The position numbers and the translations under genes were made by a program. A stretch of 64,000 nucleotides of DNA from a bacterium endosymbiont of Escarpia laminata. GTDB lineage: Bacteria; Pseudomonadota; Gammaproteobacteria; Chromatiales; Chromatiaceae. Under the pieces are notes generated by a model that did no database searches, had not been told where the DNA came from, and saw nothing but the letters and a program-made list of their open reading frames with translations. Shown in pieces: positions 18,139-25,829 of the stretch. The stretch's first letter is position 1, and the number at the start of each line of letters is the position of its first letter. The DNA is taken from assembly GCA_003660235.1 (NCBI GenBank), contig QGON01000063.1, positions 1 through 64,000 on the forward strand, written 5' to 3'.

Positions 18139-19200
18139 ATGTCAGACAAGTCAGTACCGGTTTCGGGGCGCAAAGTGCGTATCGCCGTTGTGGGATGTGG
18201 CCGCATATCGGCCAAACATTTTGAGGCGATAAAAGAGCACAATGACCGGGTCGAGCTGGTCGCCGTATGCGACAATAATCCTGATCGGCTGAGCCGGGCG
18301 GCAGAAAAAAACGGCTCCCGGGGCTTCGATGATCTTGCCTCCCTGTTGGATGAGATGGAGCTGGATTTGGTGGTGCTGACGACCCCGAGCGGTTTGCACT
18401 CGGAGCAGACGCAGATGATCGCGCAGGCGGGTTGCCATGTCATGACAGAAAAGCCGATGGCAACGCGCTGGAAGGATGGGCTGCGCATGGTCGAGGCCTG
18501 CGACAAGGCCGGAGTCAGGCTGTTCGTGGTCAAGCAGAATCGTCGCAACGCCACCCTGCAACTGCTCAAGCAGGCAATGGAGCAGAAGCGTTTCGGGCGC
18601 ATCTATATGGTCGTGATTAATGTCTTCTGGACCCGTCCTCAGTCCTATTACGACATGGATGCCTGGCGGGGAACCTGGGAGTTCGACGGTGGGGCGCTGA
18701 TGAATCAGGCTAGCCACTATGTCGATCTGCTGGACTGGCTGATCGGTCCCCTCGAGAGTATCCATGCCTATACGGGAACCCTGGCCCGCGACATCGAGGT
18801 GGAGGATACGGCTACCATGAACATTCGCTGGCGCTCGGGTGCGATGGGTTCGATGAATGTCACCATGCTTACCTACCCGAAAAACCTCGAGGGCTCCATC
18901 ACCATCATCGGTGAGAAAGGCACGGTGCGGGTGGGTGGCGTCGCCGTCAACGAGATCCAGCACTGGGAGTTCGATGAGCCCCACGAGAACGACGGCAGGA
19001 TCAAGGAGGCCAATTACGAGACCACCTCGGTTTATGGATTCGGGCACCCCCTCTACTACGACAATGTGATTAAGACCCTCTGCGGAGAGGCGGAGGCGGA
19101 GACAGATGGCCGCGAAGGGCTGCGTTCGTTGGAAACCCTGATTGCCGCCTATCTCTCGGCCCGAGATGGCAAGCGGGTCTCCTTGCCCCTGGAGTACTGA
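18139..19200 (+). CDS. UDP-GlcNAcA 3-dehydrogenase (WbpB-like, Gfo/Idh/MocA)
   Basis: 353 residues. NAD-binding Rossmann domain [17 protein letters not shown], the family EKP motif in [11 protein letters not shown], then the C-terminal dimer/substrate domain ([17 protein letters not shown]). In P. aeruginosa WbpB oxidises C3 of UDP-GlcNAc uronic acid before WbpE aminates it. The downstream WbpD-like and WbpE-like genes support that role. The frame is open to 18076, but the ATG at 18139 places the Rossmann motif at the usual distance. The stop overlaps the next start (TGATG). WbpA (6-dehydrogenase) is not in this window. Confidence 0.85.
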   Translation: MSDKSVPVSGRKVRIAVVGCGRISAKHFEAIKEHNDRVELVAVCDNNPDRLSRAAEKNGSRGFDDLASLLDEMELDLVVLTTPSGLHSEQTQMIAQAGCHVMTEKPMATRWKDGLRMVEACDKAGVRLFVVKQNRRNATLQLLKQAMEQKRFGRIYMVVINVFWTRPQSYYDMDAWRGTWEFDGGALMNQASHYVDLLDWLIGPLESIHAYTGTLARDIEVEDTATMNIRWRSGAMGSMNVTMLTYPKNLEGSITIIGEKGTVRVGGVAVNEIQHWEFDEPHENDGRIKEANYETTSVYGFGHPLYYDNVIKTLCGEAEAETDGREGLRSLETLIAAYLSARDGKRVSLPLEY

Positions 19201-19784
19201 TGGGATTACAGGCGCATGAAACAGCCATCATAGATTCCGGCGCGGAGATTGGCGAAGACTGCCGGATCTGGCACTGGGTCCACGTCAGCGCCGGGGCCAG
19301 GATTGGCCGGGGCTGCAGTCTTGGCCAGAATGTCTATGTCGGCAACCGCGTCCGTATCGGTGACAATGTAAAGATCCAGAACAACGTCTCGGTATATGAC
19401 AATGTGACGCTGGAAGACGATGTGTTTTGCGGCCCAAGCATGGTCTTCACCAATGTCTATAATCCCCGTTCTGGGGTATCCCGCAAGGATGAGTACAGAG
19501 ATACCCTTGTGTGTCAGGGGGCTACGTTGGGAGCCAATTGCACCATCGTCTGTGGCGTCGAGATTGGCGAGCATGCATTCATCGGCGCGGGCACCGTCGT
19601 GAACCGGGACGTGCCCGCATTTGCCTTGATGGTTGGGGTGCCGGCCAGGCAGATTGGCTGGATGAGCCGGCATGGCGAGCGGCTGGATCTGCCCCTGGCT
19701 GGCGAAGGAGAAGCAGCCTGTCCTGCGACGGGAGAGCGATACCGTCTGGAACAGGGGGTCTGCCGCTTGCTGAACGATGCTTGA
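19200..19784 (+). CDS. Sugar-nucleotide 3-N-acetyltransferase (WbpD-like)
   Basis: 194 residues of left-handed beta-helix: hexapeptide repeats run from about residue 10 ([21 protein letters not shown]) to 150 ([21 protein letters not shown]). The central loop [14 protein letters not shown] with its Asn and the [11 protein letters not shown] end match WbpD/WlbB acetyltransferases, which acetylate the 3-amino group of UDP-GlcNAc3NA with acetyl-CoA. Start codon overlaps the wbpB-like stop; the wbpE-like gene follows after 328 bases. Confidence 0.88.
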   Translation: MGLQAHETAIIDSGAEIGEDCRIWHWVHVSAGARIGRGCSLGQNVYVGNRVRIGDNVKIQNNVSVYDNVTLEDDVFCGPSMVFTNVYNPRSGVSRKDEYRDTLVCQGATLGANCTIVCGVEIGEHAFIGAGTVVNRDVPAFALMVGVPARQIGWMSRHGERLDLPLAGEGEAACPATGERYRLEQGVCRLLNDA

Positions 19785-20112
19785 TCGGCCTGCCGGCCGG
19801 GTGGAAGTAGCCTGCGAGGCAGTTTCAACACGGCCTCCCCTCTGCGAAGACGACGACATCCGCCGGTTTCAGATCTGCTGCCCTTTTTCATTCTGGGGTA
19901 AATCCCCAGCTACCATGTTCACGAGAAACAATCACACGCTCCTGGTGGCGACGCGCTGGGGTCAGTCCTCCGCAGATGCCGGGACTGGAGGCAAAATTCT
20001 GTTGCACGGATTCTGATAGAATGTCGCGTAGCCAGACTTTGGAGAACAGGGGCCGTCGCCTCATAAACAGAATCAGGACGCCCCAATCCATGATGAGAAC
20101 AGAGGAAAAGCA
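19785..20112. other. Intergenic region upstream of the wbpE-like gene
   Basis: 328 bases without a supported gene between two genes of the same pathway on the same strand. Short reading frames occur but have no ribosome-binding site or family resemblance. A TAGAAT -10-like box near 20015 could be a promoter for the next gene; no matching -35 at good spacing was found. Confidence 0.35.
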
Positions 20113-21198
20113 ATGAAGTTTATTGATCTCCAGGCCCAGTATGCCCGCATCGAAGATCAGGTCATGCAGCGGATAAAGACAGTGTTAGATCATGGTCAGT
20201 TCGTTATGGGACCCGAGATGAGAGAATTGGAAGAACGCTTGGCGGGGATGGTGGGAGTCAACCACTGCATCGGCGTATCATCCGGCACGGATGCCCTGCT
20301 GATCGCCATGATGGCGCTGGATATCGGGCCGGGTGACGAGGTCATCACCACGCCATTCACCTTTATCGCCACAGGAGAGATGATCGCCCTACTCGGGGCA
20401 AAACCTGTCTTCGTGGATATAGACCCCCGTACCTACAATGTCGATCCGGTAAAGATCGAAGCGGCGATCACCCCCAAGACCAAGGCCATCATGCCGGTAA
20501 GCCTCTATGGACAGTGTGCTGATTTCGATGCCATCAATGCCATTGCCGAAAGACATGGTCTGCCTGTCATAGAGGATGGGGCGCAGAGTCTGGGGGCGAC
20601 ATACAAGGGACGTCAGTCATGCGGTCTCTCAACAATCGGTTGTACCAGCTTCTTCCCTTCCAAGCCCTTGGGCGGCTATGGCGACAGCGGAGCCTGTTTT
20701 ACCGATGACGATGATCTGGCCAAGGCCATGCGGGAGATCCGCGTGCATGGACAGGATCGCCGTTACCATCACCCCCGGATTGGCATCAATGGTCGCCTCG
20801 ATACTTTGCAGGCGGCGATTCTGTTGCCGAAGCTCGATATCTTTCCGGAAGAGGTTGCGATGCGGGCCAGAGTGGGTGCACGTTATTCTGAGCTGATCAG
20901 GGAGATGGCGCCCGCAGTGACGACGCCATTCATTGCGGAAGGCAATACCAGTGTCTATGCGCAGTACACGATTCTGGTGGAGAATCGGCCGGAGGTGCTC
21001 GATTGCCTGGAGCAGGCCGGCATTCCAACGGCAGTGCATTATCCTGTCCCGCTCAACAGGCAGCCGGCCCTTGAGACGGATGAATTTGATCTGGCCGTGG
21101 CGGAGCGCTTGTCAGAGCGTGTGATGAGTTTGCCGATGCATCCTTATCTATCTGCAGATGAGCAAGGCTTAGTTGTTGACGCCCTTGTGAGTGGGTGA
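20113..21198 (+). CDS. UDP-3-keto-GlcNAcA aminotransferase (WbpE-like)
   Basis: 361 residues, DegT/AHBA fold. PLP Lys184 in FFPSKPLGGYGDSGACFTDD, ring-binding D155 in IEDGAQSLGATYKGR; N-terminus MKFIDLQAQYARI is characteristic of WbpE/WlbC. Transfers amino nitrogen from glutamate to C3 of the 3-keto sugar made by WbpB, giving UDP-GlcNAc(3NH2)A for WbpD. Ribosome-binding region GAGGAAAAGCA precedes the ATG. Distinct from the other DegT enzyme at 16201, which probably handles a C4 keto group. Confidence 0.9.
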   Translation: MKFIDLQAQYARIEDQVMQRIKTVLDHGQFVMGPEMRELEERLAGMVGVNHCIGVSSGTDALLIAMMALDIGPGDEVITTPFTFIATGEMIALLGAKPVFVDIDPRTYNVDPVKIEAAITPKTKAIMPVSLYGQCADFDAINAIAERHGLPVIEDGAQSLGATYKGRQSCGLSTIGCTSFFPSKPLGGYGDSGACFTDDDDLAKAMREIRVHGQDRRYHHPRIGINGRLDTLQAAILLPKLDIFPEEVAMRARVGARYSELIREMAPAVTTPFIAEGNTSVYAQYTILVENRPEVLDCLEQAGIPTAVHYPVPLNRQPALETDEFDLAVAERLSERVMSLPMHPYLSADEQGLVVDALVSG

Positions 21199-21254
21199 GT
21201 TTGTGTATTTCCAGTCAGTCGTCCTCCCGATAAATATTCCTGGAGAAATTAACA

Positions 21255-22706
21255 ATGGCTAGAGTTTTGGGCTTGTCAGCCAGTTTACGTGGTGCAAGAC
21301 ATGGCCATGGCGTGGATCATCTTTGCGGGGAGTTGGCCCAACTGGGAAGCAGAGACGATCTTGATGAATATCTCACCAGGGAAACGAGAATTCTACATGA
21401 GGAGTATATAACAGCAGGTTTGAGCGAAGGAAAACCCTTTGATGAGATATACAAGGAGCTGCAGAAAGGGTCTGGAAAGCATGGTTTGAGCAACTCCGAG
21501 GCTGCACTGGTAGCGGGGCTTTGGGGTGCCATGAACAATGGGGCAGAAATCGATTACTGTAGCCTGCAGTCATTTTTTCCCGCATCCGGGAACAATCGGA
21601 ATCTCGATCAGTTGAAACAGCATGTATTGCAAGCAGATGCGATACTGCTTGCTGGCCCCGTCTATTTTGGCGACAGAAGCTCCTTGGCTCAAGAGTTCAT
21701 CGACTTTGTCTATTCTGATGAAGAGATCCGGTCTCATATCATGAACAAGGTGTATGCAGGGATCGCAGTTGGAGCAAAGAGAAATGGGGGGCAGGAGACG
21801 ACGCTGGTATATCAATTGATCGACATGATTAATCTCAACATGCTTGCCGTCGGTAATGGAGCAACATCGACGGCTCAATATGGTGGCACAGTTGTAGCGG
21901 GTGATGTTGGTACGGCCGCGACTGACTCATATGGATTGAATACCTCAATCGATACCGGAGTTCGGGTTTCGCATGTCGCATCTCTGCTTCAGATGGTTGG
22001 CGATGACTATAAAAGTGAGCCAGTAAGAATAGCCGTTGTTTTGTTGCAGGATATCAAGAGTCAAAAAGGGCTTGAGCTGGTAAATGAGTATTGTTTGAAG
22101 GTTTCCAGCGCAACGGAAGGTGCAAAGTTTGACGTATTGGATTTTTCCTCAGAATATTCAATGAGATGCATTGCATGCGATGTTTGTCCGGAAGAGTTTG
22201 GCGAACCAGACGAATACAGATGTATTATCAAGAACAGAAGGGACCTGTTTGTAAAGTTTCACCAGCAGTTAATCAACTATGACGCGATTATTGTCGCAGC
22301 ATATAGCCCTTGTGACAGGCATGAGATTTCTTCCGTTTACCAGCGGTTTATGGAGCGGACCAGATATCTCAGACGAGACAACTATGCTATAGGCGACCTT
22401 CTTATTACTCCGCTGGTTTTTTCCGAGCTCAACTCTAATCAAAACCTGCACATACGAATGACAACGTCCATGATTCGCCATCATTCAATCATGCATCACC
22501 CACTTATCGGAATCTTCAAAGATGGCAAGGTACTGGACTGGGAGTTTATGATCAGACAAGGAATGATATATGTAGATAACGTCAAACGTCTGCACAGCTC
22601 CAAGAAGCGATCCGGGAATTCATATCGCAAGGACTGGGAATACAATCCGCTTGGATATGTTATTAGCGCAAAGAAAAAGCATTTCGACAATATTTCTGGA
22701 AAATAG
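21255..22706 (+). CDS. Tandem flavodoxin-fold flavoprotein with Fe-S cysteine motif
   Basis: 483 residues built from two flavodoxin/FMN-reductase-like domains. Domain 1 (about 1-250) begins RVLGLSASLRG (FMN-phosphate loop), has a roughly 60-residue insertion, LLAGPVYFGDRSSLAQEFID and GAKRNGGQETT. Domain 2 (about 256-480) begins VRIAVVLLQDIKSQKG and carries C305-x2-C308-x2-C311 plus C323, the compact cysteine pattern of Fe-S flavoproteins. A two-domain protein of this layout is not one I can name. Strong ribosome-binding site (GGAG, nine bases before the ATG). First gene of the AT-rich Dlt-like block, 24 bases before the microprotein gene; may make, reduce or protect the group that block transfers. 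Substrate unknown. Confidence 0.7.
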   Translation: MARVLGLSASLRGARHGHGVDHLCGELAQLGSRDDLDEYLTRETRILHEEYITAGLSEGKPFDEIYKELQKGSGKHGLSNSEAALVAGLWGAMNNGAEIDYCSLQSFFPASGNNRNLDQLKQHVLQADAILLAGPVYFGDRSSLAQEFIDFVYSDEEIRSHIMNKVYAGIAVGAKRNGGQETTLVYQLIDMINLNMLAVGNGATSTAQYGGTVVAGDVGTAATDSYGLNTSIDTGVRVSHVASLLQMVGDDYKSEPVRIAVVLLQDIKSQKGLELVNEYCLKVSSATEGAKFDVLDFSSEYSMRCIACDVCPEEFGEPDEYRCIIKNRRDLFVKFHQQLINYDAIIVAAYSPCDRHEISSVYQRFMERTRYLRRDNYAIGDLLITPLVFSELNSNQNLHIRMTTSMIRHHSIMHHPLIGIFKDGKVLDWEFMIRQGMIYVDNVKRLHSSKKRSGNSYRKDWEYNPLGYVISAKKKHFDNISGK

Positions 22707-22730
22707 CAAGATAATTGCAGGGTGTAAGAA

Positions 22731-22850
22731 ATGCGTGAAGTATTCGTCTCAGTCGTGCAGTTCTTGTTTTGGATGGGCCTATATACCGCGATTTTTTTCA
22801 CCATGTTCAAGTCGGTCGACTTGAGTGCTTTTCGTTATGTCGGGTTTTGA
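22731..22850 (+). CDS. DltX-like one-TM microprotein with C-terminal FxYxxF acyl-shuttle motif
   Basis: 39 residues. Start ATG at 22731 with AGGGTG six bases upstream. Layout: short N-terminus (MREVF), one hydrophobic helix (about 4-26, VFVSVVQFLFWMGLYTAIFFT), then a short tail ending exactly in FRYVGF. In the Dlt pathway the microprotein DltX has one TM helix and a C-terminal FxYxxF hexapeptide outside the membrane; its Tyr accepts the acyl group from the MBOAT and passes it to a serine on DltD. Here Tyr36 is the equivalent. The next four genes encode a DltD-like protein, a carrier, an MBOAT and a ligase, and that MBOAT does not itself end in the motif. Function is inferred from motif and context. 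Confidence 0.8.
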   Translation: MREVFVSVVQFLFWMGLYTAIFFTMFKSVDLSAFRYVGF

Positions 22851-22871
22851 CGAATTCCTCTGCTGCCTGCG

Positions 22872-23936
22872 ATGGATATAGATCTCTCTGATCTGCTGAA
22901 GCCAAGATTGCTGCCTCTCGTGCTGGCAAGTATAAGCTTTGCTTTCTTGCTGTATATGGTGGGAGACTATTTCAGATTTCTTGTTTTGAAGCAGTTTACT
23001 CTCCAGCAACACTTTGTGGATGGGTCAACGTATGTTTCACATATAGCAACAAGATACACTCCAACTGAAAAGTTGACGATTGTCATGCTGGGAGGGTCTG
23101 TCACGAGAGAAGGGACTCTGCCGGATGGCAAAGTGGAGCAGATGTGGCATGAGGCTTACGGTATTGAAATCGACTTCATCAACCTGGGCAGCAGCAGTCA
23201 GACAATTTTTGAAAGCCTTGCTCTGCTTGCAACGATGGACACGCCGAAGAAATTCATTGTCGTACAACAATTTTCCTACAAGAAGCTGGACAGCGGCCCT
23301 GATTTGCTGAGGCAGGAGTACCTGTCACCCAGAATGACATACCTAGATTACTCCAGCCTAGAATCATACTTGTCGCATTCTGATCATTTCCTTCGAACCT
23401 TCATGCCCGACCTTTTGCTATATGCAGGCCCTATCAGACAGTATCTAGGAGAAAGGGAATGCAGCTTGATTGCATTGCTGTCAATGGATGGACGGATAAG
23501 ATGCTTCCGAAACAAGAAGGTTAAGAGGAGATATTATGCGGACAAGGAATCCATGACGTTTGACAAGAAGAAATCATATGTCCTGGACATGCAAAGAGAT
23601 ATTATTCCAAATTACGAAAAAAATGCAGGATTTAACATTGTAGTAATGAAAGAAATGTCCCGCCTCGTCAAGGAGCGAGGCGGCAAGCTGGTGTTCGCCA
23701 TCTACCCATTTGACGATGCCGAAAATGAGTTGAATAAGGCAATAACAGGAACAGATCGATACAGGGAGTTGGCAGGTGAGTTGGCTGGAAACATTTTTTT
23801 TGATATTCAGCAGGCAGGAAGCTTCTCCGATAAGGATTTTTATGACTCACAACACATGACATCATCGGGAAAAACAAGATTTTCTCGGCTGTTGATCGAG
23901 GATATCCACGCCATTGTCTCAGGAGAAAACCAGTGA
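22872..23936 (+). CDS. Membrane-anchored SGNH/DltD-like acyl transferase
   Basis: 354 residues. One N-terminal membrane helix (about 12-30, LLPLVLASISFAFLLYMVG) and a large extracytoplasmic domain with an SGNH-type catalytic set: Ser76 in VMLGGSVTREG, the Gly/Asn region INLGSSSQ (104-109), and Asp325/His328 in FYDSQHMTSSGK. DltD has the same design and takes the acyl group from DltX on its serine before handing it to the polymer. 21 bases after the microprotein stop; its own stop overlaps the GTG of the carrier gene. The acceptor is probably the O-polysaccharide built by the flanking genes, by inference. A plain esterase is the main alternative. Confidence 0.75.
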   Translation: MDIDLSDLLKPRLLPLVLASISFAFLLYMVGDYFRFLVLKQFTLQQHFVDGSTYVSHIATRYTPTEKLTIVMLGGSVTREGTLPDGKVEQMWHEAYGIEIDFINLGSSSQTIFESLALLATMDTPKKFIVVQQFSYKKLDSGPDLLRQEYLSPRMTYLDYSSLESYLSHSDHFLRTFMPDLLLYAGPIRQYLGERECSLIALLSMDGRIRCFRNKKVKRRYYADKESMTFDKKKSYVLDMQRDIIPNYEKNAGFNIVVMKEMSRLVKERGGKLVFAIYPFDDAENELNKAITGTDRYRELAGELAGNIFFDIQQAGSFSDKDFYDSQHMTSSGKTRFSRLLIEDIHAIVSGENQ

Positions 23937-24175
23937 ACAGAGAAAGTATTTACCTTAAAGTACAGGCATTCCTGATTGATGAGTTTGGATTGCCGGAAAA
24001 TCTTTCCGGGAGTGATGCGCTTTTTTCAAGCGGCATGCTCGACAGCATGGATGTGCTCTCACTGCTGATTTTTTTTGACAAGGAATTTGGCGTAAGTTTT
24101 TCTCCCTTTGAAGTGGGTCTTGAACAGCTCGATACTGTAGAAATGATTGCTGCCGAGATTGCCGGAAAGAAATAA
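23933..24175 (+). CDS. Acyl carrier protein (DltC-like)
   Basis: 80 residues, four-helix carrier. Ser38 in GMLDSMDVLSLL is the 4'-phosphopantetheine site; DltC has a very similar GLLDSM context. Acidic, as expected. GTG start overlaps the stop of the DltD-like gene (GTGA) and its own stop overlaps the MBOAT start (TAATGG), so three genes are translationally coupled. Would carry the activated acyl group as a thioester from the ligase at 25830 to the MBOAT. No phosphopantetheinyl transferase is in the window. Confidence 0.88.
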   Translation: MNRESIYLKVQAFLIDEFGLPENLSGSDALFSSGMLDSMDVLSLLIFFDKEFGVSFSPFEVGLEQLDTVEMIAAEIAGKK

Positions 24176-25782
24176 TGGCATCAGGTGGCAGAGTCATATT
24201 AGTTTGCTTGCTGGTTGCAGCTGCATTTGCGATTTTATCTCTTCAGAATGCTCCTCATTTAGATTTCAAAACATATCGAGGCCAAGTCGGGCTGGATTAC
24301 TCCCAAGAGTCCATGCCAATATCTGCCAGGAACATTACCATTGAAGTCCAGCCCGGAGATGCGCAGAGGATCTCTGCAGTAGATCTTCAGGTGCATGGTG
24401 ATGCCCTCTTTCATGTTGACAGCAAGTCGGTTGAACCCTCATGCAGTGCGGAAGGAGCGCTCAATAGATGCAGGATCATCCTCTTTCATGGGAAGGAGAT
24501 CCATAACATTCACATTGATGCAAAAGATAACAAAAAAGAGATAAGACTCGAAAACCTGACTTTCTCTGTGCTGAAGGAATCAAGGTTGACGGCTGCATCC
24601 TACGTCGATCTGTTCTATATGTGGACGAGTCTGGCGGTACTGATCCCGGTATTATGGTTGGCCCATAAGAACAAATCGCTGAGTCAATGGATGCTGGTCA
24701 TTTTTTCTTCTGGAATTATTTTCTATATTCAGCCACTGTTTTCAATCATACTCATTGGCTACCTTGTCACAAGCCATTTCATCGGGACAAGGTTTTCAAA
24801 AGGTCGCGGGAAGATTCTGTGGCTCCTTTTCGCTGGCTCAATCTTCATATTGATATTTTTTAAATATATAGGAGAGGACATCATAGGGATATTCCTGGAT
24901 CCCGGGGATTTTGGTCTGGTTCTTCCCCTAGGGCTGTCATACTTTCTGATAAGAGCGATAGATACGCAGGTGAACTGGTACAGGGGGCTGCAATGTGATG
25001 TGAGTATCAGGGAGTATCTCAGCTACATCATGTTTCCGGCGACTCTGCCAGCAGGCCCGATTGATACGCTGTCAAATTTCAGGTCGGGACGATCAGAGAA
25101 GATATCCAAGGATGATGTATTGTATGGTGTAACTCGTATCATCGTGGGGCTTTTCAAAAAGATCGTCATTGCAGACCATCTCATTTTTCGACCGCTTTAT
25201 GGTAGCGACGGCCTTTTTCACGAGATAGCGAGCTTGCTGGAAATTGAAGCCGGACACGAAATAATCATCCTTCTGGTTGGAAGTTTTTTGTTTGTTTATT
25301 TTGACTTTTCTGCGTATTCGGATATTGCTATCGGGCTTGGCAGATGTATGGGCTACCGGGTTCCGGAAAACTTCAACCTGCCCATCATTGCAAATTCTAT
25401 CAGAGATTACTGGAGGAGATGGCACATGAGCCTGACGGGCTGGTGCATGAGGAACATATATTTCCCGCTTCTCATAATGACAAGACACGTTGCGATTCCT
25501 GCCTATATGGTTATGCTGGCGGTTGGAATGTGGCACTCGTTTACCGCTTCCTGGTTCTTGTGGGCCGTGCATCATGGAACAGCGATTGCCGTTCAGGGAA
25601 AGATCGAGGAAAAAACAAAGGGATACCGGATGAAGGGAGTTCATCCATTACTCAAGCGGGCCGTTATGGTCGGAATTGTTATCGTGTGGGTTTCAGCCGG
25701 TCATGCATTTGCCCAGATCCATGATCCATCGGTAGCCCTCGATCTCTATCTGGCATATTGGAAATCATTTTTTCTGCTTTGA
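24175..25782 (+). CDS. MBOAT O-acyltransferase (DltB/AlgI type) with extra N-terminal periplasmic domain
   Basis: 535 residues. The MBOAT core spans about 145-530: YFDFSAYSDIAIGLGRCMGY, ENFNLP, DYWRRWHMSLTGW with H417, and H453 in GMWHS, the position of the catalytic His in this family. Before it, an N-terminal helix (about 6-23) and a roughly 120-residue, largely hydrophilic segment (25-140) with beta-rich pattern and two cysteines (C90, C99) that would lie outside the membrane; DltB and AlgI lack this. Moves an acyl group from the carrier thioester across the membrane. The C-terminus (WKSFFLL) lacks an FxYxxF motif, consistent with a separate microprotein. Coupled to the carrier gene. Confidence 0.85.
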   Translation: MASGGRVILVCLLVAAAFAILSLQNAPHLDFKTYRGQVGLDYSQESMPISARNITIEVQPGDAQRISAVDLQVHGDALFHVDSKSVEPSCSAEGALNRCRIILFHGKEIHNIHIDAKDNKKEIRLENLTFSVLKESRLTAASYVDLFYMWTSLAVLIPVLWLAHKNKSLSQWMLVIFSSGIIFYIQPLFSIILIGYLVTSHFIGTRFSKGRGKILWLLFAGSIFILIFFKYIGEDIIGIFLDPGDFGLVLPLGLSYFLIRAIDTQVNWYRGLQCDVSIREYLSYIMFPATLPAGPIDTLSNFRSGRSEKISKDDVLYGVTRIIVGLFKKIVIADHLIFRPLYGSDGLFHEIASLLEIEAGHEIIILLVGSFLFVYFDFSAYSDIAIGLGRCMGYRVPENFNLPIIANSIRDYWRRWHMSLTGWCMRNIYFPLLIMTRHVAIPAYMVMLAVGMWHSFTASWFLWAVHHGTAIAVQGKIEEKTKGYRMKGVHPLLKRAVMVGIVIVWVSAGHAFAQIHDPSVALDLYLAYWKSFFLL

Positions 25783-25829
25783 ACTAAAGTGGTGATGGTT
25801 TGATGTAATACACCACATGACGGAATGCC

